A stretch of DNA of 27,506 nucleotides from Schoenoplectus triqueter (taxonomy: Eukaryota > Streptophyta > Magnoliopsida > Poales > Cyperaceae), in the NCBI GenBank assembly GCA_964058805.1, contig CAXKVV010002027.1:1-27506 (forward strand), in the 5' to 3' direction. Below are positions 20,564-27,506 of the stretch, in pieces; positions within the stretch are counted from its first letter, which is position 1; every line of letters starts with the position of its first letter. The notes under the pieces were generated by a model. It was not told the DNA's origin. It saw only the letters and a program-made list of their open reading frames with translations, and made no database searches. The position numbers were made by a program, and so were the translations under genes.

Positions 20564-20662
20564 AGGAAAGATTGAATTTAAAGTGGTCCTCGTGACCCCG
20601 ATCTTTCCTGGGAGCCCCTTTTACGTGTCCTGATAACTGGCCGAAAAGGAACTTTGTCACGT
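20564..20662 (+). other. Leader module L2: second copy of stem-loop and potential pseudoknot
   Basis: AGGAAAGAT (20564-20572) pairs with ATCTTTCCT (20601-20609); this stem differs in sequence from that of L1. The pseudoknot words are kept: CCTTTT (20617-20622), ACGTG (20623-20627), AAAAGG (20644-20649), CACGT (20658-20662). Confidence 0.5.
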
Positions 20663-20793
20663 TATCAAATTACTTTATCGTACCAGAAGGAATTAACTGT
20701 TTTGAAATCATATAAAATGTTTATATGCTTTTTACGGTATAAATAAAGAACAAAGATGTAGTTGCAGAATAAAGAATTGAGAACTGATAGTTA

Positions 20794-20947
20794 TATATGT
20801 GACTGATTCACATATATATATATACAAAATATTTGTATGAGCAGGTAAATTAGATTTACTGCTTTGATATGAAATGTATCTTATCATAGATGCAAAACTA
20901 CTTCTATTGGATAGATAGTAGTTATATACGTGACTGATTCATGTATA
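20794..20947 (+). repeat. Leader hairpin pair around ACTGATT
   Basis: TATATGTG/CACATATA (20794-20816) and TATACGTG/CATGTATA (20925-20947) enclose the same loop ACTGATT. One T-A pair became C-G and one pair became G-T, so pairing is kept in both. Each is followed by TACAAA..TTTGTA and GTAAATT.GATTTAC palindromes. Confidence 0.65.
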
Positions 20948-21030
20948 TATACAAAATGTTTGTATGAGCTGGTAAATTGGATTTACCGCTTTGATAATAA
21001 ATGAGTAAATTAGATTTATCATTTTAAGGA

Positions 21031-21265
21031 ACCGTGAAAGAATGTTATGTCAAAGAAAGACTGGAAAAGGAACTTTCAATGGTCTTTCTGGCAGACGTCT
21101 TTTCACGTGTTCATAAGTCTGTTTAAAGTCAGCTTAATAAACTGACTAATTATAAATGTGTAAATTAGATTTATCATTTTTAAGAAACCGTGAAGGAATG
21201 TTGTGTCAAAGAAAGACTGGAAAAGGAACTTTCAGTGGTCTTTCTGGCAGACATCTTTTACGTGT
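21031..21265 (+). repeat. Leader modules L3 and L4: duplicated two-level stem-loops
   Basis: In L3 (21031-21112) CGTGAAAG pairs with CTTTTCACG, and within it GAAAGAC pairs with GTCTTTC. In L4 (21187-21265) the outer arms are CGTGAAGG and CTTTTACG, still pairable with two G-U wobbles, and the inner stem is unchanged. The inner loop keeps AAAAGGAACTTTCA. Confidence 0.6.
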
Positions 21266-21749
21266 TCGTAAGTCTGTTTAAAGTCAGTTTAACAAACTGA
21301 CTACTTACGATGTTAAACCCGAAAAATTAAGTAATATGCCCTACCTACTCTGTCCTCCGCAAATCAATGTTCATTGGCAGACGTGACCTACTCAGTAGGC
21401 GTCACCTTTTACCTTTGGTTGTCGAGGGTTATGTCCGACATAACGAACCAAATAGAGTTAGGTTACTTACCAATGATTTCCAAAACAGTTTTGGGCTTGG
21501 GGCAAAGTTTCGTTAAAACATATGATGTTTAGCGAAACCAAGAATCACATAGAGATGTGATTAGCAAAGAGTTGCTTACCTAAGATAATTAATAAACGAG
21601 TTATTCAACGATAACTTGATTATCAATGAAAATAGGGATCTTGGTCCTAACTACAAACGGGAATAGAACAAATTTGTAGTGGGAGTTTTATTTGGAATAA
21701 AACATTACATGAACAAAGCTAAAAATCTTTACATTTTACGTTGTAGCAC

Positions 21750-23513
21750 ATGGCTAAAGAAAACTCTTTCTCACTGCGTGCTCTACTTGAGAAAGAAAAA
21801 CTCAAACCAGATGGAACTAATTTCACTGATTGGTTTCGTGCACTCACAATCGTACTAAGGCGAGAGAAACGTGAGTACGCCCTTCACACACCAGTCCCTG
21901 CGCAGCCTGCAATAGGCTGCACAGCAGAAGAACTCACCAAGTATAACAAGCACAAAGAAGATGAGCTTGATGTACAAAGTCTCTTGGTCGGGATTATGGG
22001 TCCTGAATTGCAAAGGCGATTTATGGACACCAAGACCTACGACATGTGTGAACAGCTCAAGAACATGTTTCAAGAGCAAGCACGTGTTGAGAAATTTAAG
22101 GTGACTAGATCTCTGTTAAGTCATAAGATGACTGAGGGCGGCTCTATCGGCTCTCACATGCTCCGTATGACGAGCGATGTTGAGCAGGTGGAGAAGCTTA
22201 ACAGTCCGTTGAGCAAAGAGTTTGCTACGGATATTATCCTGAACTCTCTCCCTCCTAGCTATTCTAATTTCATTATGAATTACCATATGCTGGGAATGGA
22301 CAAGAGCTTGCAGGAGCTCCAAGGGATGTTAAGGATCGCTGAAGTGGACATGAAGAAGAGTTCTTCTGTCCTCATGGTCCTAGAAGGTGCGAGGAGAACC
22401 AAAAAGATGAAACGCAAAGCGACTCCCAAAGTGGCACCAAAGTACAAAGGTAAAGGGAAGATGGTTCCTAATCAGAACACTTCCAAGGCAAAAGCTTCTA
22501 CCTCTGACTGCTTTTATTGTCAAGGCAAGGGTCATTGGAAGAGGAACTGCCCTAAGTATCTGGAGGATGTGAGGACGGGAAAGGTTCCCAAAGCTTCAAC
22601 CTCAGGTATTTTCATGATTGAAGTTAATGTTGTTACCTCTATTTATGATTGGGTATTGGATACTGGATCATGTGCTCATATTTGTTCAAATATACAGGCA
22701 CTAAATAATAGGAGGAAACTACGCAACAAGGAAGTACAACTCCGAGTTGGAAACGGAGCACAAGTTGCAGCCGTAACAGTCGGAAATATAGAGTTGTATT
22801 TGCCTAGCGGGCTTGTAATGGAACTTGAAAATGTATATTTTGTTCCAAGTATTTCTAGAAACATAATTTCAATCTCATGTTTAGAGATGAATGGTTTCTC
22901 TTTTGTTATAAAGGATAATAGTTGTTCTATATACAAAGATGAGTTATATTATGGATCTTCTTTTATGATGAATGGTCTTTATATACTAGAAATTGACAAA
23001 CCCGTATTTAACATCAATAAACGACTCAAAACATCTCATGAAAGTACGACTTTTATGTGGCATTGTCGCCTTGGTCATATAAACGAGAAACGCATCAAAA
23101 AGTTACATGAAGTTGGACTTCTTGGTAATTTTAATATTGAAACAATAAACACATGCGAATCTTGTTTACGTGGAAAAATGACCAAAGCACCTTTCTCCAA
23201 GAAGGGCGAAAGGGCAAGTGACTTATTAGCCCTTATACACACAGATGTATGCGGACCAATGAGTACTTGTACAAGAAACGGTAATCGCTACTTTATCACG
23301 TTTACTGATGATTACAGTAGATATGGTTATGTCTACTTGATGAAACATAAGTCTGAATCCTTTGAAAAATTCAAGGAATTCAAGACTGAAGTAGAAAATC
23401 AACTGAATAAAAGTATTAAGGCCTTACGGTCAGACCGTGGAGGCGAATACTTAAGTTATGAGTTTACAATGTACTTAAAAGTGTTTACCCTTGAAAATTC
23501 CAAGGATGAGTAG
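21750..23513 (+). CDS. Ty1/copia gag-protease-integrase polyprotein, 3' truncated
   Basis: The 587-codon frame starts at the first ATG after the leader. Residues about 10-215 are the copia gag (UBN2-type) region, which forms the particle, with GTNFTDWFRAL near the start. C254-x2-C257-x4-H262-x4-C267 is the RNA-binding zinc knuckle. The aspartic protease motif DTGS lies at 304-307. The integrase HHCC finger shows H438, H443, C469 and C472, and the core shows catalytic D499 (HTDVCGP) and D562 (SDRGGEY). The third catalytic residue, a Glu about 35 residues on, is missing because copia homology ends near residue 577; the last ten or so residues come from the adjoining sequence. A complete element of this type would run past 1,200 codons. 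Up to the break there is no stop or frameshift, so the copy is young or was recently active. Confidence 0.96.
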   Translation: MAKENSFSLRALLEKEKLKPDGTNFTDWFRALTIVLRREKREYALHTPVPAQPAIGCTAEELTKYNKHKEDELDVQSLLVGIMGPELQRRFMDTKTYDMCEQLKNMFQEQARVEKFKVTRSLLSHKMTEGGSIGSHMLRMTSDVEQVEKLNSPLSKEFATDIILNSLPPSYSNFIMNYHMLGMDKSLQELQGMLRIAEVDMKKSSSVLMVLEGARRTKKMKRKATPKVAPKYKGKGKMVPNQNTSKAKASTSDCFYCQGKGHWKRNCPKYLEDVRTGKVPKASTSGIFMIEVNVVTSIYDWVLDTGSCAHICSNIQALNNRRKLRNKEVQLRVGNGAQVAAVTVGNIELYLPSGLVMELENVYFVPSISRNIISISCLEMNGFSFVIKDNSCSIYKDELYYGSSFMMNGLYILEIDKPVFNINKRLKTSHESTTFMWHCRLGHINEKRIKKLHEVGLLGNFNIETINTCESCLRGKMTKAPFSKKGERASDLLALIHTDVCGPMSTCTRNGNRYFITFTDDYSRYGYVYLMKHKSESFEKFKEFKTEVENQLNKSIKALRSDRGGEYLSYEFTMYLKVFTLENSKDE

Positions 23514-23637
23514 CCGAATAAATGAAAATAAAACCAATGATTAATAATAAAACATAAGAAGGAGGAAAGAGAAAGGGGAAGAGAGATGGCCCACTGATCA
23601 GAAAAGATCGCTGCTTAACCCCGGAACAAATCGATTA

Positions 23638-23680
23638 ATCCCACAAGGAAATGTCAGGGTGAGAGACAGGGATATAAATA
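23638..23680 (+). promoter_or_regulatory. USE-like box and TATA box, cassette 1 (Pol III type-3 spacing)
   Basis: ATCCCACAAGG (23638-23648) matches the plant upstream sequence element RTCCCACATCG at nine of eleven positions. A TATAAATA box (23673-23680) follows after 24 bp. In plants about three helical turns (23-26 bp) between USE and TATA specify RNA polymerase III, and about four turns polymerase II. GGCCCA at 23588-23593 matches the monocot MSP motif RGCCCR. Confidence 0.45.
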
Positions 23681-23702
23681 CTCCACCACCTCCTACTCAT
23701 TC

Positions 23703-23775
23703 GAGGTGGCTGACCATCAGGAGATTTCAGAGGGAGAAAATCTCCTGATGGGTCAGCCATCTGATCACATTTTTT
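23703..23775 (+). ncRNA. Candidate Pol III hairpin RNA, cassette 1
   Basis: The predicted start, 22-23 bp after the TATA box, falls at the foot of a long stem. Arm 23704-23727 pairs with 23738-23762 with one bulged C and one G-T wobble, leaving a 10-base loop (23728-23737). A T6 run (23770-23775) follows and would end a Pol III transcript, giving an RNA of about 70 nt. The fold does not match U6, U3, 7SL or a tRNA. It might instead be a pre-miRNA-like hairpin or an inverted repeat of a transposon. Expression is unknown. Confidence 0.42.
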
Positions 23776-23878
23776 CTGACAAGTGGGACCCACATGACAG
23801 TCACTTGCAAGCAGCTTGACAGCATGAACCTAGCCTATCTGATAAGTCTAATCCATCCGGAGTAAGGGTTAAACATTA

Positions 23879-23920
23879 ATCCCACAAGGAAATCCTAAGT
23901 GCAGAGCAAGGATATAAATA
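23879..23920 (+). promoter_or_regulatory. USE-like box and TATA box, cassette 2
   Basis: ATCCCACAAGG (23879-23889) and TATAAATA (23913-23920), 23 bp apart. Both boxes are identical to those of cassette 1, while most of the bases between them differ. That contrast suggests the boxes are what was kept. Confidence 0.45.
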
Positions 23921-23942
23921 CCTTGTCATCTCCTATTCATTC

Positions 23943-24011
23943 GAGATGGATGACCCTCAGGAGATTCAGGAGAGAGAGATCTCTAGAGGGGTCATCCATC
24001 TAATCATTTTT
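23943..24011 (+). ncRNA. Candidate Pol III hairpin RNA, cassette 2
   Basis: Arm 23944-23965 pairs with 23979-24001, with a bulged C at the same place as in cassette 1 and two mismatches near the loop. Relative to cassette 1 a C-G pair has become A-T and a G-T wobble has become A-T, so the fold is kept through sequence change. A T5 run (24007-24011) follows. The predicted RNA is about 69 nt. Confidence 0.42.
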
Positions 24012-24202
24012 CACTGACAGGTGGACCCCACACCTCAGTGACCTATCAAGGGAGTCAGAATTGAACCCTAAGAATCTACTCTCGGAGCAAACCCTAAGAA
24101 CTGAAGCAGTATAATCCCTATGCAACAATGAAATGATGTCAATGCCAAGCTAGCATTTTGATGCAACTAATCATGAGAAATTCCAAATGTGATTTTGCTT
24201 TC

Positions 24203-24376
24203 AAGGCTGACCTGGTGCCAAAGCTGCAAGCAACCACCTAACCATGCTTTGATTTGTGTCAATTACTGATAAGTAGTCAGTTCTCTGACCAAGTCACCCT
24301 CATGTTAAGGGATTGAAAGTCAATTTCACAAGACTGATCAGATGCCAAAGCTGGGAGCAACCATCTGATCAAGTCT
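24203..24376 (+). repeat. Tandem pair of stem-loops with loop GCCAAAGCTG..AGCAACC
   Basis: The second unit pairs AGACT plus GATCAGATG (24331-24344) with CATCTGATC plus AGTCT (24362-24376). The first unit has an inner GGTG/CACC stem and an outer TCAAGGC/GCTTTGA stem around a weaker middle. The loops differ at only two bases although the stems are different. Confidence 0.55.
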
Positions 24377-24379
24377 AGA

Positions 24380-24840
24380 TTTGTATCAACTGTTGACATG
24401 TAATCAACTGTTGATCAGATCAAACCCTAATGAATATCAATATAAGTCTAATTGGTATTTAGTTAGGGTGGTTTCTGCAAGGGAGAGATAATTGGCAGAG
24501 ACACTGAGCTACAAATGAAATCTGGGATTAATTCTGAAGAAATAATAGGGTTTATTTGATAAAAGAATTTTTAATTCAGAGAAGGAGGGGTAAAAATGGA
24601 ATTAAAAATTACAGGGATGATCATCATGAATTTAGGGATTTTTGGTGAAATTTTCATGATTTTTGGATAAGTGGAGCTATTAAAATAAATTCAGAGAGGA
24701 TAAAAGCAGATTAAATGGATTAATCAAGGGCTGAGATTTAATCAAAGCAGTTCTGGGTACAATCTGGGGACAGAGACTCATCTGGGTGCAAACTGGGGAT
24801 CCCAAACACATACACACAGAATCAGAGAGGAGAGAGGGTA
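24380..24840. other. No gene seen
   Basis: AT-rich sequence with short GGGATTA- and CTGGG-type repeats (CTGGGTACAATCTGGGG and CTGGGTGCAAACTGGGG near 24752-24797). No frame with a domain on either strand. Confidence 0.5.
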
Positions 24841-24843
24841 TGA

Positions 24844-24966
24844 CACGTGGCAGCATCTCATTGGGCCACCTCATGCCACGTGTCAGCACCCCATTGGTCC
24901 ACCTCAGCCAGGTGGGCCCCACCACCACACTGACCTGACATGTGGGCCCCACCAGCATGCCACGTG
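24844..24966. promoter_or_regulatory. Cluster of three CACGTG G-boxes with GGGCCC motifs
   Basis: CACGTG occurs at 24844, 24877 and 24961 in the contexts ACACGTGGC, CCACGTGTC and CCACGTGG, all fitting the ABA-response element (ABRE) consensus. Two GTGGGCCCCACC blocks lie between them and contain TCP-type GGGCCC. This is a typical composition of plant promoters, but no gene is visible downstream within 500 bp. Confidence 0.5.
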
Positions 24967-25165
24967 GCAGGCTATGACAGGTCCACCTCACCCCAATACA
25001 TGCCACACGGCACAACCAGGGAAGCCCACCTCACTCTGCTAATGCCACATGGCTTAATATTACAAGGCCACCTCATCCAACCTGTGCCACATGGCATAAT
25101 GCTACAAGGCCATCTCACTCTATCAATGCCACATGGCACCATATTACAGGGCCACCTCAACAGCT
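24958..25165. repeat. 42-bp minisatellite, five units, each with a TGCCAC..GGC palindrome
   Basis: TGCCACGTGGCA (24958), TGCCACACGGCA (25001), TGCCACATGGCT (25043) and TGCCACATGGCA (25085 and 25127) recur every 42-43 bp, joined by a stretch containing ACAAGGCCACCTCA. As 42 is a multiple of three, repeat-rich frames open on both strands; these are not taken as genes. Confidence 0.85.
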
Positions 25166-25169
25166 GTTA

Positions 25170-26035
25170 ATTGAATCATTAATGCTAAAGGGGAGTGATT
25201 AATCTAGCAGCCAATCAGAACATGCCAACTCAGCCCAATTAGCCCTAATACGTATACTAATCAATTGCTGTAAGCCTAGACTCTGTAATCTTACAAGTGG
25301 GACCCTATTGTCAGGATTATGAGTCAGAGGCGCATAAGCCACTATGTAAACCAATCTCATTCAAATACAACTGGAATTTAAATAAAAGAGAAAGAAAGGG
25401 AAGGCGTACCTGGCTCATGCACATCATCCCTCTGACTGTGGGCCCCACTCTGCTGCGGCTCACATGCGCCGAGACCGGCCTCTCCGGGGGCGCTTTCTTC
25501 TTCTCTTCTTCCTCTTCTCCTTTTTCTTCTGCGCGACTGGCCGAGAGGCGCCATGGCTGAGTGGACTAGAGATGACAGAATCCTTCAAATTCATTCGATA
25601 GAAAGGTGTATTTCATTGATTAGAACATGTATCAAACATGAATTTCAAGGAATATGGAAAGAATAGAGGGAATTGCGCTGAGGCAGTCGATGAGATCAAA
25701 ATTGGGACTAACCTTTGTACACTTGCAAAGTTGAAATTAATTGCACAAAGAGTCTCCTCTCACCAAGGCGACGCTGTTCAAATGCAAAGATGATAATTTT
25801 GAAGCTCAGAAATAGTAATTCACCAAGTCACCAATCGGGGAAGAAAACAGCTAACTCAAACTCAATGTTGAAGCATGAGAATGATCCAAGAGGTGAGGCA
25901 GATCAACTTCTGGAGTTAAGAGGAGGCTAAAAGAGCTTGCAATTGAATGAATTGGTGAAGGAGTGATAGCAATGGTGATTGAGTGGAAAATCGGGCTCAA
26001 ATGGAGAAATAGAAATTTTAAACTATGCAAAGGCT
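25170..26035. other. Non-coding stretch with a short GC-rich block
   Basis: A GC-rich block at 25430-25555 ends in GGCGCCATGG, which gives a good start context on both strands. On the minus strand a 58-codon, Arg/Glu-rich frame (25554-25378) follows and crosses CCAG/GTACGC, a donor-like site. On the plus strand only a short frame follows. Nothing is recognisable as a domain, so neither is called as a gene. Confidence 0.4.
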
Positions 26036-26042
26036 CTTATAG
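26036..26042 (-). promoter_or_regulatory. TATA-like box, minus strand
   Basis: CACTATAAGAGCC on the minus strand, followed by a CT-rich, leader-like stretch to about 25900 and a donor-like AAAG/GTTAGT near 25710. It faces away from the plus-strand TATA box at 26336, so the 290 bp between them may be a divergent promoter. Confidence 0.3.
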
Positions 26043-26300
26043 TGGCTAGGAGGGGTCTCTGGTGATTGCCAAGTGTGGAGAAGGTTCTAGAACAGTCCAG
26101 AAGTGAGTGAAGGCCGGTTAAGTCAAGAGAATGGCAAGAGGGTAAATATGAAAATGTGTGTAACTAACTCAAACGGCCTAACTGCCAAAGGTTGACTCAA
26201 TTGAGTAATTAGAAAGCACAAATACATCCCAACCATTGATCTAAACCGAACCAAGGGTAGAGATTGAATCCAAGCCATGATCCAAGTGCTAATCCTCTAA

Positions 26301-26343
26301 CCAATCACCATTTAGCAAATTTCACACCTTAGCCTATATAAAC
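26301..26343 (+). promoter_or_regulatory. CCAAT box and TATA box, plus strand
   Basis: CCAAT (26301-26305) lies 31 bp upstream of CTATATAAACTC (TATATAAA at 26335-26342). A transcript would start near 26368 in front of a GAGAGA-rich leader. Good match to a plant Pol II core promoter, of a gene or of an LTR. Confidence 0.45.
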
Positions 26344-26365
26344 TCACAGAATTAGATAGAAAAGG

Positions 26366-26565
26366 AATTTTATGAGAGCTCTGGAAAATTCTGGCAATTG
26401 AGAGAGAAAGAGAGAGAGAGTTCTGTCGACTAATAGCAAGGAAAAGAGAGAAGGAGTAGAAGAAAGATTCAATTGATAGTAGATTTGGTTTCTCAAAACC
26501 AAAGTCTCTCAATTCGATTCTTGCATAGCATCTACACAGTCCTTTCATCATCTACAAGCTCACTG
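26366..26565 (+). other. Candidate first, non-coding exon of a gene or element running off the right edge
   Basis: Purine-rich leader with GAGAGAAAGAGAGAGAG near 26400 and a donor-like CACTG/GTAGG at 26565/26566. It contains only very short upstream frames. What follows to the window end has T-rich intron-like sequence (26600-26800). Confidence 0.3.
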
Positions 26566-26569
26566 GTAG

Positions 26570-27506
26570 GTTTTCTCAAGGTTTAAGATGTAATTGAAAG
26601 GAATTTTATGAGATTATACAATGACATTGATATCTTTTTGAAGCAATCTGTTAATTTGCCATTTTTTCTATTCAATTTCGGTTCTTTTACCTTGATCTTC
26701 ATCTGTTCTTGGTATCTGTTGCTTTCAATTCATATTCCTTTGATAGAATTTCAATAATTATCAACAGTATAGTAGAAATTAACTATGAATTTCAAACAAG
26801 AATGCATTTGAGATTTTCGGTTTAAATTTTGTGAAACTACTCGTCTCTGTCTACCCTTTCCCTGTTGCCTCATCGTGTAGCAAGATTGGTAGTAGAGTCA
26901 GGCGACTCTCCCATTCATCGCAGAAAATCCGACTCTGTGCCACATTGAATCAATAGCAGGATTAGTATTATCCTCTTGATTCCATCGTTTGAGTGATTAG
27001 TAAAGCACTTACAAGTAACTCAAGATGCAAGAAAAGCGACTTAACTGAAGGTAATTCGGTGTATATCTTTTGAACAAACATGGCTAGTACCGTACCGAGC
27101 AATACTGAGGTTGATAAGGCTATACACGACAAATTCAGAAAGAATTGAACTTGCAATTATGATTAGAATGCATAGGCGATCAATAACGGAAGGTTAATTG
27201 CAAGAATCATTGATTAATTAGGTTGAATTTCCGATTAGAAACTCGATTGGTATCAAACCGGGACTGTACCGGAAAACGGTACCCCTGTATACGATGAAGC
27301 ACCGCATTGATCTTTGATCAGGTGTGGCAGAGAGTTTCTTGACAACAAGACGACGCTACTAGGTTCATCTGATCGGAAGGACAAAGCTCCGGTCGCCGGC
27401 AACAGCCTCTAGCGCGAATCTCAGCAAGATGGTCAACAGAACAGTCAAAGAAACGGGTGCGTACGAATATTAGCGCATAGACACGAGTATTGATGCGGGC
27501 GCAAAT
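26570..27506. other. No gene seen; two short hairpins
   Basis: No long frame. Stem-loops are visible at 26947-26982 (GAATCAA/TTGATTC with inner AGGAT/ATCCT) and 27266-27282 (GTACCG/CGGTAC around GAAAA). An ATG in good context at 27080 opens only 22 codons. TTGGTATCA near 27248 resembles a primer-binding site but matches only eight bases. Confidence 0.4.

Larger units (their letters stand above)
20009..21749 (+). other. Long structured leader of the copia element
   Basis: About 1.74 kb between the primer site and the gag start, much longer than is usual. It has no long open frame and consists largely of three tandemly duplicated modules: 20208-20458 with 20459-20690, 20791-20905 with 20921-21000, and 21031-21115 with 21187-21265. 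Each module folds into stem-loops. Such a leader could hold packaging, dimerisation or internal translation signals; this is inference. Confidence 0.7.
17895..23480 (+). mobile_element. Ty1/copia LTR retrotransposon, truncated at its 3' end
   Basis: Order seen: 5' LTR (17895-19995, TGTTAG to CTACA), primer-binding site, leader of about 1.75 kb, then gag, protease and the first part of integrase in one frame. Protease-integrase order before reverse transcriptase is diagnostic for copia. Homology stops within the integrase core near 23480, and reverse transcriptase, RNase H and 3' LTR are absent, so the element cannot move on its own and its insertion date cannot be read from LTR divergence. 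The next base pair run starts TGTTTACCC, which may be the end of a younger insertion. Confidence 0.92.
23481..27506. other. Sequence joined to the copia break, class unknown
   Basis: From TGTTTACCC onward nothing resembles copia coding sequence. The region contains tandem hairpin cassettes, a minisatellite and promoter-like sites. Its TG start inside a coding frame would fit an LTR of a younger element, but I find no convincing LTR end or primer site in the remaining 4 kb. A deletion or rearrangement is equally possible. Confidence 0.4.

Noticed and set aside
24680..25170. Repeat-rich frames on both strands (Arg-Trp-Pro-Cys type on minus)
   Set aside because: The 42-bp minisatellite unit is a multiple of three, so frames stay open on both strands. 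No start context or known repeat protein.
25378..25554. 58-codon minus-strand frame starting in a good ATG context, with a donor-like site
   Set aside because: Arg/Glu-rich low complexity in a GC-rich block, no domain and no supporting exon. Kept only as a remark in the stretch description.
27248..27260. Second primer-binding site (TGGTATCA)
   Set aside because: Only eight bases match and no LTR end (CA) precedes it.

Overview
The window looks like nuclear intergenic DNA from a flowering plant. It is AT-rich and built almost entirely of nested transposable elements: a Ty1/copia element with a Met-tRNA-type primer site, a hAT DNA transposon with an 8-bp target duplication, fold-back MITEs and long-terminal-repeat-like sequences. 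Promoter candidates are of plant type (TATA, CCAAT, G-box, and a plant U6-like USE/TATA pair). I cannot name the species. No intact host protein gene is visible. The only long open frame is the gag-protease-integrase part of the copia element.

Layout. 1-608: promoter and leader candidate of a minus-strand gene running off the left edge. 609-1953: AT-rich DNA with TTCGCGAA palindromes. 1954-7144: LTR-like repeat copy A, probably minus strand, holding a second repeat, R1 (about 5441-6628), and a trinucleotide microsatellite. 7145 to about 12490: copy B of the same LTR-like repeat, carrying two adjacent fold-back MITEs (7793-8652) that copy A lacks. 12495-12646: short MITE-like element. 13100-16824: hAT element with perfect 14-bp inverted ends, 8-bp target duplication GTTCATAT and a broken transposase. 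17519-17894: inverted partial R1, cut by a copia 5' LTR (17895-19995). 19996-21749: long copia leader. 21750 to about 23480: gag-protease-integrase, cut off before the last integrase catalytic residue. About 23481-27506: a different sequence with tandem hairpin cassettes, a 42-bp minisatellite with G-box-like palindromes, and TATA/CCAAT promoter candidates.

The main finding is a recurring design: stem-loops repeated in tandem whose loop is constant while the two stem arms change together. It appears in R1 (11 hairpins), in the U5 and leader of the copia element (four tandem pairs), in the A/B LTR-like repeats, and at 23704-24376. Paired changes and G-U wobbles suggest selection for RNA folds. 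The most striking case is a tandem pair at 23638-23775 and 23879-24011. Each has a USE-like box, 23-24 bp, a TATA box, about 22 bp, a hairpin of about 60 nt, and a T5-T6 run. This is the layout of a plant RNA polymerase III type-3 gene, so these may be two undescribed small hairpin RNA genes. Everything about function here is inference from sequence only.
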